NCBI GenBank assembly: GCA_024742875.1
Contig: JANSXP010000001.1
Coordinates: 248,001 to 312,000, forward strand
Direction: 5' to 3'
Length of the DNA: 64,000 nucleotides
Source of the DNA: Planctomycetaceae bacterium
GTDB lineage: Bacteria > Planctomycetota > Planctomycetia > Planctomycetales > Planctomycetaceae
Under the pieces are notes generated by a model. It ran no database searches and was not told where the DNA came from. It saw only the letters and a list, made by a program, of their open reading frames with translations. Position 1 is the first letter of the stretch. Each line of letters opens with the position of its first letter. The position numbers and the translations under genes are program-made. Below are positions 55,543 through 64,000 of this stretch, piece after piece.

Positions 55543-58500
55543 CTACGCTCCGCCAGGCAGTTCTTTCAGACGGGCACGCGCCCGCTCGGCCATGGCGGAG
55601 TCGGGGAACTCCGTGATGACATCATTCAGGCTCTTTTTGGCCGCCCGCTGATTGCCCAGTTCCTCTTCGCACAGTGCGGCCTGGAACAGGGCGGGCGCCC
55701 GCCAGTCATCATATGCGTAGTTTATGTAAACTCGGAGGTATTCCCGCAGTGCCGTTTTGGTGTCCTGCTGCAGCAAATACGTTTCGGCAATCAGGAACTG
55801 GCTTTTTGCCGCAGTCTTCGTGCCGCGACTGACTTCGTCTTTAGTAACCCGCAACAGATAATCGCGCGACTTTTCAAAATTCGGGGCCGCCTGATTCTTC
55901 CACCGCAGTCCCTGCACCAGATTCAGCTGAAAGCGAAATCGAGAATCGGCACTGCGCTGCTCAAACTCCTGTTCAATGGTGTCGATGCGATCGTACTCTT
56001 TTTGCGCCAGCGCGATTTCGGCGGCCAGAATCCACACCCGATCACCCCATTTTTCGGCCGTGATGCTGCCATCCTCAATGCCGCTCTTCAATCGCGTGAC
56101 CAGTTCGGACGCCTCTTCCAAATCGTTGGTGTTGAGCAGCGCTTCGGCCCGAAACAGATCCACCTGGCGTCCCGCCGTGCTGTCCGCAAACAGCGATTGA
56201 AATCGAGAGGACAGGGTTAGCACGTCATCCCACTGCGCTCGAGCGGAAAGAATGTCGATCATGTTGGTCAGCGCAATCTCCCGCACACTGTCTGACGTGT
56301 CGCTGTCTTCATCGAGGATGCGGAACTGCTGCAGCGCCTGCTCCAGCTGCCCACCCACCATGGCACTTTCCGCCAGGGACAAACGGGCGTTGGGGGCAAA
56401 CGCACTGTCGGGAAACTGATCCACAATCTGCCGGTGAATTTCATCCGCGCGTTTGTAGTCCTGGGCCTGATAGTGAGCGGCCGCCCATTCATCCCACGTA
56501 GCATCAATCTGCTCCCGCTTTGCGAAGGCCGCTGTAATGCGGGCGTACATCCTGTCGGCCAGATCACGCTGGCCTTCGGTTACCTGCAGGCGGGCGTACG
56601 CAATGCCGGCATCAAACGCCCAGCGGGCATCAGCGATGCTGTTGTCTTTGGTGACAGCCGCCTCCAGACGATCAAACAGCGCCTTGTAGGTGTCAGCCGC
56701 GAGCTGAGTGCTGTCCGCTTCCTGGGCGCAGAAGCCCGTCATGTAGGTGGACTCAGCGGCGTGTGGGGAATCGCTGAAATCTCTGGCCAGACGACCAAAC
56801 GCATTTCCGGCCGATTCGTAGTCATTCAGTTCAAAGCGACTCCAGGCGAATCCCGCCAGACCGGACTCCTGCACTTTTTGATCCTGTTTGTACTTCGACG
56901 CCAGCACATACAGACTCGACGCCTCGGCGTACTTCTTGTGGCCCCACGCGGATTCGGCAGACAGCAAAACGGCCCGCCACGTCTGTGGGTGTTCCGGATG
57001 CTGGGTACGCAGCTCTTCAACGCACGTACGCGTGTCGTCAAATTTCTGCTGTCTCGCACAGGCGACCGCTTTGGTGGCCATCGCATCGATCCGCTCGGCC
57101 CCAGCGGCCTCCCGTGCCAGGTACTCGTTCGCCAGTGACTCGGCTTCGGCGTACTGTTTCAGTTCCAGATGACTGACGGCCGCCAGTGAGATGGCCTGTC
57201 CCACGCCGTCCGACGTCGCCTTGAGGAACGCCGCTTCGCTGTCTTTAAACGTGCGGACCACATCCTCGTACTGCTCGTCGCGGTGCAGGGCGCGAATCAA
57301 ATGATACTGACACAGTGTCTTTTGGGTGGCCGTCAGCTGGGTGGAGGCGACGGCCTGCCGCAGCACCGCGACCGCGTCCGCCGCTTTGTCTTCAATCAGC
57401 AGGATGCGACCGGTGAGCAGCTGCAGCAGCGGGCTGTCCGAATACGACGGGTAGTCGGTCTCCAGACGGGCCAGCAGCGAGCGGGCTTCTTTCAGCTGAC
57501 GCAGTTCCATCCGTGTTTCTGCCGCGTTGAGCAGGGCGTCGGCCGCCTGTTCCGAACGCGGCCAGCGATCCGCCAGATCGAGAAACATGGAGGCGGCCTG
57601 TGTTTTGTTGTTGTCCAGGCGTTCCAGCTCAGCCCGCTGGAACAGAATTCCGGCCGCCTCGGGAGAGTTGCCAGCCGCCGCAAAGGCCGTCTTCAGTTCG
57701 GTCCTTGCTTCATCCAGCTGTCCCAGTTGCCGCAGACACAGCCCGCGCAGGATGCGGACTTCATTCACTTTGGGGTGCTGGTCGGGCACCGGCTGCAGTC
57801 GGTCGATGGCCGCCTGATAGTTCTGCAGTGAGTACTGCGCGGCGGCTGACTGCAGTGTGGCGGAAATGGCAATGTTCTCTTTGGGGAATCCGGTGACGAT
57901 GCGATCGTAGTATTGGGACGCTTTGGCAAACTGACTTTTCTGGAAGTAGATTGTGCCGATGTGCGCCAGCGAGCGGGCGGAGAAAACGCCGAAATCTCCG
58001 TCGGCCAGTTTTTCGAACGCCGCGATGGCCTCGTTATCGCGGTCCTGAAGTTCCATGGTCAGCGCCAGTTCAAACCGCGCTTCGGGAACGATCTGTGGGT
58101 CTGTGGTGGAGGACAGCAGGTCCGTCAGCAGCGCTTCGGCTTTGGCATACTGTTTGACGCGAGCGTGACTTTCAGCACAGAACAGCTGGCCCCATGGTAC
58201 CAGTTTGTCAGACTTGTGACGTTCCAGGTAGGTGGTCAGTTCTGTGATGGCGGATCGGTAGTCGCGCGCGTAGAAACTGGACTCCCCGATGCGATAGCGA
58301 GCGGACGCCAGGTGCGGGCTGTTTGGATTTTCGCTGACAAAGCGGATCAGTTCTTTGTGAGCCGCCGGGTAGTTTTCGAGTGAATGCAGGCTCAAACCAA
58401 AATACAGGCGCGCCAGTGGCGCGCGGGTGTGCTGCGGATACTGCCGCAGAAAACCGGAAAACGTATCGGCCGCCTGCTCGTAACGTCCTTTGCGGTACAG

Positions 58501-58611
58501 TCCCACGCCAAGGCTGAATTCGTCCGCCGCGTCATCGGCCACCAGTGTGACCGGGGTCAATAGAAGCAGGCAGATCGTCAGGGGGACGATCTTTAAAAGT
58601 GCAGTTTGCAT
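55543..58611 (-). CDS. exported TPR-rich protein of 1022 residues
   Basis: 1022 residues. Signal peptide 1-24 (LLLLTPVTLVA/DD). The rest is tetratricopeptide repeats: ALA/LYFGLSLHS style helices repeat about every 36 residues from 30 to nearly the end (examples YRKGRYEQAADTFSGF, RAQWDDVLTLSSRF). Such proteins act as periplasmic scaffolds, similar in part to YbgF/BamD. It precedes the ExbB-like gene by 234 bases on the same strand and may couple to it. No enzymatic motif. Confidence 0.88.
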   Translation of the reverse strand: MQTALLKIVPLTICLLLLTPVTLVADDAADEFSLGVGLYRKGRYEQAADTFSGFLRQYPQHTRAPLARLYFGLSLHSLENYPAAHKELIRFVSENPNSPHLASARYRIGESSFYARDYRSAITELTTYLERHKSDKLVPWGQLFCAESHARVKQYAKAEALLTDLLSSTTDPQIVPEARFELALTMELQDRDNEAIAAFEKLADGDFGVFSARSLAHIGTIYFQKSQFAKASQYYDRIVTGFPKENIAISATLQSAAAQYSLQNYQAAIDRLQPVPDQHPKVNEVRILRGLCLRQLGQLDEARTELKTAFAAAGNSPEAAGILFQRAELERLDNNKTQAASMFLDLADRWPRSEQAADALLNAAETRMELRQLKEARSLLARLETDYPSYSDSPLLQLLTGRILLIEDKAADAVAVLRQAVASTQLTATQKTLCQYHLIRALHRDEQYEDVVRTFKDSEAAFLKATSDGVGQAISLAAVSHLELKQYAEAESLANEYLAREAAGAERIDAMATKAVACARQQKFDDTRTCVEELRTQHPEHPQTWRAVLLSAESAWGHKKYAEASSLYVLASKYKQDQKVQESGLAGFAWSRFELNDYESAGNAFGRLARDFSDSPHAAESTYMTGFCAQEADSTQLAADTYKALFDRLEAAVTKDNSIADARWAFDAGIAYARLQVTEGQRDLADRMYARITAAFAKREQIDATWDEWAAAHYQAQDYKRADEIHRQIVDQFPDSAFAPNARLSLAESAMVGGQLEQALQQFRILDEDSDTSDSVREIALTNMIDILSARAQWDDVLTLSSRFQSLFADSTAGRQVDLFRAEALLNTNDLEEASELVTRLKSGIEDGSITAEKWGDRVWILAAEIALAQKEYDRIDTIEQEFEQRSADSRFRFQLNLVQGLRWKNQAAPNFEKSRDYLLRVTKDEVSRGTKTAAKSQFLIAETYLLQQDTKTALREYLRVYINYAYDDWRAPALFQAALCEEELGNQRAAKKSLNDVITEFPDSAMAERARARLKELPGGA

Positions 58612-59195
58612 GTGGATGGCTGGCTGTGAAAGGCTTTGTGCAGACCGAGAAAGACGGACAGGAAGCGAACGCCAACGCGTCAGCGAAAGGGCGTCAGCGC
58701 GTGTCCCGGATTCACCAGAGATGTGCCATGGAGTTCTGGCCCCGTGCCGATTCTTGATGTTTCCCTGTCCTCGCGATCTGCAGTCCGTGACGATTGGCCT
58801 CCCTGCACGGTAGCGCTGATCGGCCCTGATCAGCCGCGCTGTCGCTGGCGCGATTCTTTCGTCGCCGGGACCCGCATTCTACCGTTGAGCCAGCGCGATC
58901 CGAAGTCTTTCATGAAGTTTGTCCGGCGGTTCCCTCCTCAATTCGTTCTTTCTCCCGCAAGTGATGAATTGCGATGTGGCGCAAGACGGTCACTGGCCAC
59001 CTTTTTGCCGCCGCTTTGCGGGCTTCGCTGGTGTTTTCCGGTGATTCTTGAGAACCTGCAGACACTTGGAGGAAGCCGAGTGACGCCCTTTGGAAGTTGC
59101 CTGCAGCCTCGGCCGAGTTTGTCGAATTCATCCAGAACTCCTGATTTATCCCTGGGCAACGCTGCCCCGCCCAACTGTTGCCAGGAGACTTCGTT
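58612..59195. other. divergent intergenic region, no recognised feature
   Basis: 584 bases between the TPR gene and tag, transcribed away from each other. It must hold two promoters. Frames here are short, and I see no repeat or RNA fold worth naming. Confidence 0.45.
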
Positions 59196-59822
59196 TTGCC
59201 GACGGACGGTCTGTTTGCCGATCAGTCCCGCGTGTTGCGCTGCTGGTGGTGTCAGGGGCATGACGACTACGTGGCCTACCACGATGACGAATGGGGAATT
59301 CCCGTCGATTGCGACCAGCGTCTGTTCGAGAAGGTGTGCCTGGAAGGCTTTCAGTCCGGGTTAAGCTGGCTGATCATTCTGAGAAAGCGAGACAATTTTC
59401 GCGCGGCGTTTCGGCAGTTTGACTTCCATCAGGTGGCCCGCTTTCAGCCATCAGACATCGAATGTCTGATGCAGGATGCCGGAATTGTCCGCAATCGCCG
59501 CAAGATCGAAGCCACCGTGCACAATGCCGCACGAGCCATTGAAATGCAGCGGGAGTACGGTTCGCTGGCGGGTTGGTTCTGGCGATTCGAACCTGACGAT
59601 CTGCCCCGGCTCGAATCCTGCGAGGATGCCAGACAGCGCACCACCTGTTCCCAGGCCGTCGAACTGTCAAAGGCGCTAAAGCGGCGTGGCTGGAAATTTG
59701 TGGGACCCACGACCGCCTACGCGTTCATGCAGGCGATGGGGATGGTGAATGACCATTTGACCGGCTGCAGTCGCTATGGAGTTGTGGAGAATTTCCGCCT
59801 GGCGTTTTCCCGGCCCACGTGA
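59196..59822 (+). CDS. tag: DNA-3-methyladenine glycosylase I
   Basis: 208 residues. The start is a TTG at 59196 because AGGAG lies seven bases upstream; another TTG at 59178 would precede that site. It excises 3-methyladenine from DNA. Family features: CWW near residue 16-18 (zinc Cys), YHDDEWG (28-34), GFQSGLSW (51-58), and the C-terminal FVGPTTAYAFMQAMGMVNDH with zinc His residues. With the ATL and Ung genes this window holds three base-damage repair genes, though 57 kb apart. Confidence 0.93.
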   Translation: MPTDGLFADQSRVLRCWWCQGHDDYVAYHDDEWGIPVDCDQRLFEKVCLEGFQSGLSWLIILRKRDNFRAAFRQFDFHQVARFQPSDIECLMQDAGIVRNRRKIEATVHNAARAIEMQREYGSLAGWFWRFEPDDLPRLESCEDARQRTTCSQAVELSKALKRRGWKFVGPTTAYAFMQAMGMVNDHLTGCSRYGVVENFRLAFSRPT

Positions 59823-60189
59823 CTGTGCGACCGGCCCGGCGATTCGCAGAGCCGCGATGTTCATGGTTGACGGGTCTCTTGGTACCACGGCTCTTCACAC
59901 AAACAGTCGGTTGGGTAGACACGGCAAAGTTTGCGGGTCGGGTCGTGTGGCTTCGACGCCCTGACCGCCCTGCACGTGTTACCACAAAACTGCGTCACGA
60001 ATCGTAAGTGCCAGCTGTTCGGAACACACACATTGCGCGGCGCCAGGCAGATCGCTTCACCCGATAGAAGTGATCGGCCGATTTCTCCGATGGGCAATAC
60101 CACCTAGGGATTCATTGCCGAATTACGGTTCGGCCACAGGCGCAGGAAACGCGTGTGGAAATTTCAGTGGTCTGAGTACGGAGACCCGG
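59823..60189. other. intergenic, no recognised feature
   Basis: 367 bases between tag and the outer-membrane porin gene. It should hold the porin promoter. The porin frame is open back to 60070, but without a ribosome binding site. Confidence 0.4.
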
Positions 60190-61959
60190 ATGGAAAATTC
60201 CCTCAACACACTGCGATCGCCGCCTTTTGTGCTGCGACTGTGTCTGCTGCTGCTGACGACAACTGTCAGCGCTCAGGATCGTGAACGCTATCAGCCACGC
60301 GCTCCTCTGCCGGCTCCCTGCCGCCCTGTGCTGCCAGCTGTGCCTATGCCCGTCGATCATGGCACCGATCAGGTGCTGGTGCCCGAGATCCGTGGCATCT
60401 GGGTGATTGATCATCCGTCGGCCGTTCGTGATCCGCTGGCCGCTTTCGATGGCGTCAAAATTGATCCCGCCGGTGATCTGTCACTCGCCGTGGAAAATGC
60501 CGCTTTTCCGCAGGTCCTTCAGCCCTATCTCGGCCAGCCGATCACAACGTCCCGGCTGCATCGAATGGCGACAGACATCATCCGCTTTTACCGCCGATGC
60601 GGGCACCCCGTCGTGGATGTCAGCATGCCGCCAAGTCAGGACATTACCGACGGCATGGTACAGGTGGTGGTGCGCGAAGGTGCCGTGGGTCGCGTCCGCG
60701 CGACGGGGGGATGCTGGACAGACATTCGTCGATTGCCGCAGCAGTCGTGGCTGCGGCATGGTCAGAAAATCGAGCCTCCCACCCTCTCCGACGATCTGGA
60801 GTGGCTCAATCGTAATCCTTTTCGTGACGTCCGCGCGGCATTTGCTCCGGGGGCCGAGGAGGGAACGACTGATATCGTGTTTCAGGTACGCGATCGCCGA
60901 CCGATGCGTGCGTTTGCTGGCTACGAAGACCACGGCACCCGCATCACGGGGCTGGAACGTATCAAAGCGGGATTCGTGTGGACGAACTCGGCCGATCATC
61001 TTGTGAGCTATCAGTATTCTGCCGATGCGCCACTGTCGGGACGACTCGACGTGCACTCGCTGGAGTATCGGATCCCGTTTTTTGAGACCCGCGACACGCT
61101 GTCTGTTTATGGCAGCTGGGGCCGGACCGACACGACATTTGACACCGCCGCAGGCCGCACCACACGCACGGGAGATGCGTGGCAGGTATCCGTGCGGTAT
61201 CTGCACGATCTGTTCTGTGGTGGTGGTCACAACGATGAATTTCACTTCGGCCTGGATCTCAAAGGGGCCGACACGTTTGCCGAATTCGGAATTCCGTCTC
61301 TGTCACAGACACCGGGGGCCGACATTCACATTGTGCAGCTGAATGCCGGCTGGCTGAGCGAGCAGCGGTACTGTGATGGCATCACTCGTTATGGCGTGGA
61401 TCTCTTTGGCAGTCCTGGGGGTCTGCTGAACAACAACCACGCGCGGGATTTCAAACAGGTTCGCAATCACACGCGGGCGACTTACGCCTATGCTCGCGGA
61501 TTCTGGGAAGAGTCGTATCATGTCAGTCCCCGCAGCGAACTGCTGTTTCGGCTGACCGGCCAGCTGTCCACATCGCGGCTGCTGGCAACGGAGCAACTCG
61601 GGTTGGGTGGCTACCAGAGCGTTCGCGGCTATGACAACCGCAGCATCAACGGTGACAACGGCTACGTTCTGAATCTGGAGTATCGCACGCGCCCGATTCA
61701 GGGCTGCGTGCACAATCAGCCGTCGTCGCTGACGCTGCTGGCCTTTGCGGATCTGGGCCAGCACCTGAACTGGGGCAGCAATACCACGTTGCCCTATGAC
61801 GACGGTGACCTGCTGGCCGGCGCCGGACTGGGGCTGCGCTACACGGTGGGATCCCGTGTGGATGTTCGCTGCGATTACGGGTTGCCGCTGACGGACGTGG
61901 GCGGCGTACGTCGCAACACCAGCGGGCGGCTGCATCTGGGGGCCACCGTTTCCTTTTGA
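60190..61959 (+). CDS. two-partner secretion TpsB / BamA-superfamily outer-membrane protein
   Basis: 589 residues from the ATG at 60190; GGAG is upstream and a signal peptide follows (to about residue 28). A Pro-rich linker precedes one or two POTRA domains (about 85-230). The C-terminal half is a 16-strand beta-barrel with QSVRGYDNRSINGD, the VRGY/F loop of Omp85 and TpsB proteins, and a final Phe (ATVSF), as needed for barrel insertion. It would export a partner protein across the outer membrane. No TpsA-like large exoprotein gene is in the window; it may be distant. Confidence 0.85.
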   Translation: MENSLNTLRSPPFVLRLCLLLLTTTVSAQDRERYQPRAPLPAPCRPVLPAVPMPVDHGTDQVLVPEIRGIWVIDHPSAVRDPLAAFDGVKIDPAGDLSLAVENAAFPQVLQPYLGQPITTSRLHRMATDIIRFYRRCGHPVVDVSMPPSQDITDGMVQVVVREGAVGRVRATGGCWTDIRRLPQQSWLRHGQKIEPPTLSDDLEWLNRNPFRDVRAAFAPGAEEGTTDIVFQVRDRRPMRAFAGYEDHGTRITGLERIKAGFVWTNSADHLVSYQYSADAPLSGRLDVHSLEYRIPFFETRDTLSVYGSWGRTDTTFDTAAGRTTRTGDAWQVSVRYLHDLFCGGGHNDEFHFGLDLKGADTFAEFGIPSLSQTPGADIHIVQLNAGWLSEQRYCDGITRYGVDLFGSPGGLLNNNHARDFKQVRNHTRATYAYARGFWEESYHVSPRSELLFRLTGQLSTSRLLATEQLGLGGYQSVRGYDNRSINGDNGYVLNLEYRTRPIQGCVHNQPSSLTLLAFADLGQHLNWGSNTTLPYDDGDLLAGAGLGLRYTVGSRVDVRCDYGLPLTDVGGVRRNTSGRLHLGATVSF

Positions 61960-62168
61960 TTCAGCGGATTCTCGATCAGACGTGTCTGTTGTTCGGCCAA
62001 TCCCGCAGCGACCGCTGTGCAGGCGCACATGTGAAGTCGGGAAAAACGGACGAATGGCGGTTCCCGTGCTCTTCGTTCGTTGTGACGGGCGGTGGCGTCC
62101 GCGTACCGTTTGCCATCACTCATCGCCCCGGATCGAGGGGCCCTGTCAATGCTCCTGGAATCGTCTCC

Positions 62169-62612
62169 ATGAAGAACGTGCTTTCACTGTCTCTGATTTT
62201 GCTCCTGTTCGGCTGCGGTGAGACGCAGGACATCCCGGTTGGCGATCCCGATGACCCCGTTGTGGCGGTCAGTGTGAACGATCCGGAGATGGCGGCCGCC
62301 GAAGCGGAAGCTCAGCGAACACTGGATGACTTCATCAGCGCATTAGAGACGCCCGCGCCCGGCCAGTCGCAGTTCGGTGTCAAATACTGCTTCACCGAAG
62401 GCAGCGAGGCCGAACATATGTGGATCTCGGATTTGACGTACAGCGACGGGCAGTTCTCCGGTCGCCTTGGCAACATACCGGCCGTCCTGACACAGATCAA
62501 AGAGGGCGATCCGGTCAGTGTTCCCCGCGCAGCCGTGGAAGACTGGCTTTATTTTGACGGGGAGGACCTCGTGGGAGGCTTCACCGTCAAGGTGCTGATG
62601 GGCCGCGAGTAA
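62169..62612 (+). CDS. DUF2314 lipoprotein
   Basis: 147 residues from the ATG at 62169. Lipoprotein signal with lipobox LLFGCG, then a DUF2314 domain in the last 85 residues: FGVKYCFTEGSEAEHMWISDL, FSGRLGNIP, a beta-rich core, and the closing DWLYFDGEDLVGGFTVKVLMG. DUF2314 function is not known. It follows the porin gene by 209 bases on the same strand. Confidence 0.85.
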   Translation: MKNVLSLSLILLLFGCGETQDIPVGDPDDPVVAVSVNDPEMAAAEAEAQRTLDDFISALETPAPGQSQFGVKYCFTEGSEAEHMWISDLTYSDGQFSGRLGNIPAVLTQIKEGDPVSVPRAAVEDWLYFDGEDLVGGFTVKVLMGRE

Positions 62613-62676
62613 TGGGGCCGAGTTCAGCGTTTGATCTGAGCGATGATGAACGGGCACTCGATGGCAGCCCCCATAC

Positions 62677-64000
62677 TCACTGGACGCCGGCTTCAATCAG
62701 TTCCTGCACGCGGGCGACCGCTGACTCCAGCGGCACCTTTGTGGCTTCGCTGTCGGTTCGCAGCTTGATTTCCGCGTTGCCCTCTTTCAGCCCCTTTCCG
62801 CCGACGACCACCCGCACAGGCAGGCCGATCAGGTCCGCATCTTTGAACTTGAAACCGGGACGCTGGTCGCGGTCATCCATCAGGACGTCAACGCCGGCGG
62901 CCGTCAGCTCGTTGTAAATCTTTTCGGCGGCCGCCATCACATCAGCGTCCTTCACGTTCAGAGGAATCAGCTCCACTGTGTAAGGTGCGACCGACATCGG
63001 CCAGATGATTCCGCCATCGTCGTGGCATGTTTCCACAATGGAGGCCACCACACGGCTGACGCCAATGCCATAGCACCCCATGATGATGGGGTGCTTCTTC
63101 TCTTCACTGTCCAGGAAGCTGGCGTCCAGAGACTGGCTGTACTTCGTGCCCAGCTTGAACACATGGCCAATCTCGATGCCATGCACTATTTCCAGCGAGG
63201 ACTCGCAGCGAGGGCAGGGGTCTTCGGCCGCCGCATTGCGCAGATCAAACGTCTCCGTCAGTTCAAAATGCGTGCCAGGGATCACGCCCGTCAGGTGGAC
63301 GTCTTTTTCGTTGGCGCCGGTGACCGCCGCGGCGATGGCCCCTACATCGTGGTCTGCGATGTAATCGCACGAAATCCCCACCGGCCCCGCAAAGCCGACC
63401 GGTGCGCCCGTCACTCGCTCGATGGTGGCTTCGTCTGCCAGGCTGACATCCGTTCCGTTCAACGCGCGGCGAATTTTGCCTTCGTTGGCTTCATGGTCGC
63501 CCCGCAGCAGCACGGCGACCGGCTTCTCGTCCACGATGTAGATTAGCGTCTTGATAAATATGTTGGCCGGCGCTTTGAGCATCTGACTGACGTCATCGAT
63601 ACTGCCGGCGTTCGGCGTGTCCACTTTTTGCGGTGCGTCTGCATCGGGCACAGCTGCTGGCAGCGCCTGAGATCTTCCCGTGTCCGCGCGTTCCTGATTG
63701 GCCGCGTAGCCGCAGGCGCCACAGCGAACCACATAGTCCTCACCGTTGTCGGCGGGCGCCATAAACTCGTGCGAGGCATCACCGCCGATGGGGCCGCTTT
63801 CGGCCTCCACGGGAATGTACTCCAGTCCGCAGCGTTCGAAGATGCGGCAGTAGGCGTTGTACATCGCGTCATACGCGTCGTTGAGCTGCTCCACCGAAGT
63901 GGAAAAACTGTAAGCGTCTTTCATCAGAAATTCGCTGGTACGCAGAACGCCAAACCGAGGCCGCTCTTCGTTACGGAACTTGGTTTGAATCTGGTACAGC
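62677..64000 (-). CDS. proS: prolyl-tRNA synthetase, bacterial type (partial, 5' end beyond the window)
   Basis: The C-terminal 441 residues are here; the N-terminus lies past 64000. It joins proline to tRNA-Pro. The first visible part reads [25 protein letters not shown], the class II motif 2 region. The YbaK-like editing insertion follows (about 63200-63750), which marks the bacterial prokaryote-like form that clears alanine mischarging, then motif 3 and the C-terminal anticodon domain ([14 protein letters not shown]..., [20 protein letters not shown]). A Cys pair CGACG and CPRC in the insertion are typical. Downstream of it is DUF2314 on the other strand (64 bases). Confidence 0.95.
   Translation of the reverse strand, partial: LYQIQTKFRNEERPRFGVLRTSEFLMKDAYSFSTSVEQLNDAYDAMYNAYCRIFERCGLEYIPVEAESGPIGGDASHEFMAPADNGEDYVVRCGACGYAANQERADTGRSQALPAAVPDADAPQKVDTPNAGSIDDVSQMLKAPANIFIKTLIYIVDEKPVAVLLRGDHEANEGKIRRALNGTDVSLADEATIERVTGAPVGFAGPVGISCDYIADHDVGAIAAAVTGANEKDVHLTGVIPGTHFELTETFDLRNAAAEDPCPRCESSLEIVHGIEIGHVFKLGTKYSQSLDASFLDSEEKKHPIIMGCYGIGVSRVVASIVETCHDDGGIIWPMSVAPYTVELIPLNVKDADVMAAAEKIYNELTAAGVDVLMDDRDQRPGFKFKDADLIGLPVRVVVGGKGLKEGNAEIKLRTDSEATKVPLESAVARVQELIEAGVQ

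Overview
The window reads as chromosomal DNA of a planctomycete (class Planctomycetia). This is inferred from the gene families seen: secreted Gly/Tyr/Cys-rich and CARDB-like proteins, an ECF sigma factor, a monomeric NADP-isocitrate dehydrogenase, a PPi-type phosphofructokinase, a receiver/multi-zinc-ribbon regulator beside c-di-GMP and glycosyltransferase genes, a large TPR protein beside an ExbB-like channel, and many small conserved genes of unknown function. GC content looks moderately high, operons are short, strands are mixed, and GTG/TTG starts occur. No integrase, transposase, phage structural gene or CRISPR array was seen.

Left part (1-17 kb): two secreted proteins; an alkyltransferase-like repair protein and uracil-DNA glycosylase; then a membrane-anchored thioredoxin-like gene (3082-3480) whose reading frame is interrupted only by a TGA exactly at the first cysteine of the CxxC motif. 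A hairpin of bacterial SECIS type follows the TGA, so this is a strong selenoprotein candidate (UxxC). Next is a compact tRNA array (about 3800-4537) with Glu, Arg, Tyr and Ser tRNAs, two tRNAs with leucine anticodons but class I (short variable loop) architecture, and a loop-degenerate tRNA-like cloverleaf with a CAU anticodon. Then come a hypothetical protein, an SSS symporter, a run of three secreted or lipoprotein genes, monomeric isocitrate dehydrogenase, the ribosome GTPase RsgA and an orphan DNA methyltransferase.

Middle part (17-40 kb): a DinB-like protein, a membrane protein, a ZIP transporter, and a minus-strand exopolysaccharide operon (HlyD-like adaptor, pseudo-receiver/zinc-ribbon regulator, CBS-GGDEF cyclase, cellulose-synthase-like GT2) facing two plus-strand envelope proteins. 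Then ygfZ-proC, a ketoglutaric semialdehyde dehydrogenase, a DUF59 plus Rieske pair (Fe-S related), the imuA-imuB mutasome genes without dnaE2 beside them, a 44-residue lysine-repeat (histone H1-like) gene, a TIM-barrel epimerase-like protein, an AAA ATPase, a secreted protein and PPi-PFK.

Right part (40-64 kb): pepP-accB-accC, a beta-propeller protein, an ECF sigma factor with a small membrane protein, a PAS histidine kinase with a receiver-only regulator, pqiA-pqiB (the latter ending in a possible degenerate trypsin-like domain), an acyltransferase-like membrane protein, a dolichol-phosphate-type GT2, an ExbB/TPR pair, 3-methyladenine glycosylase, a two-partner-secretion TpsB/BamA-like porin, a DUF2314 lipoprotein and the C-terminal part of prolyl-tRNA synthetase, which runs off the right edge.
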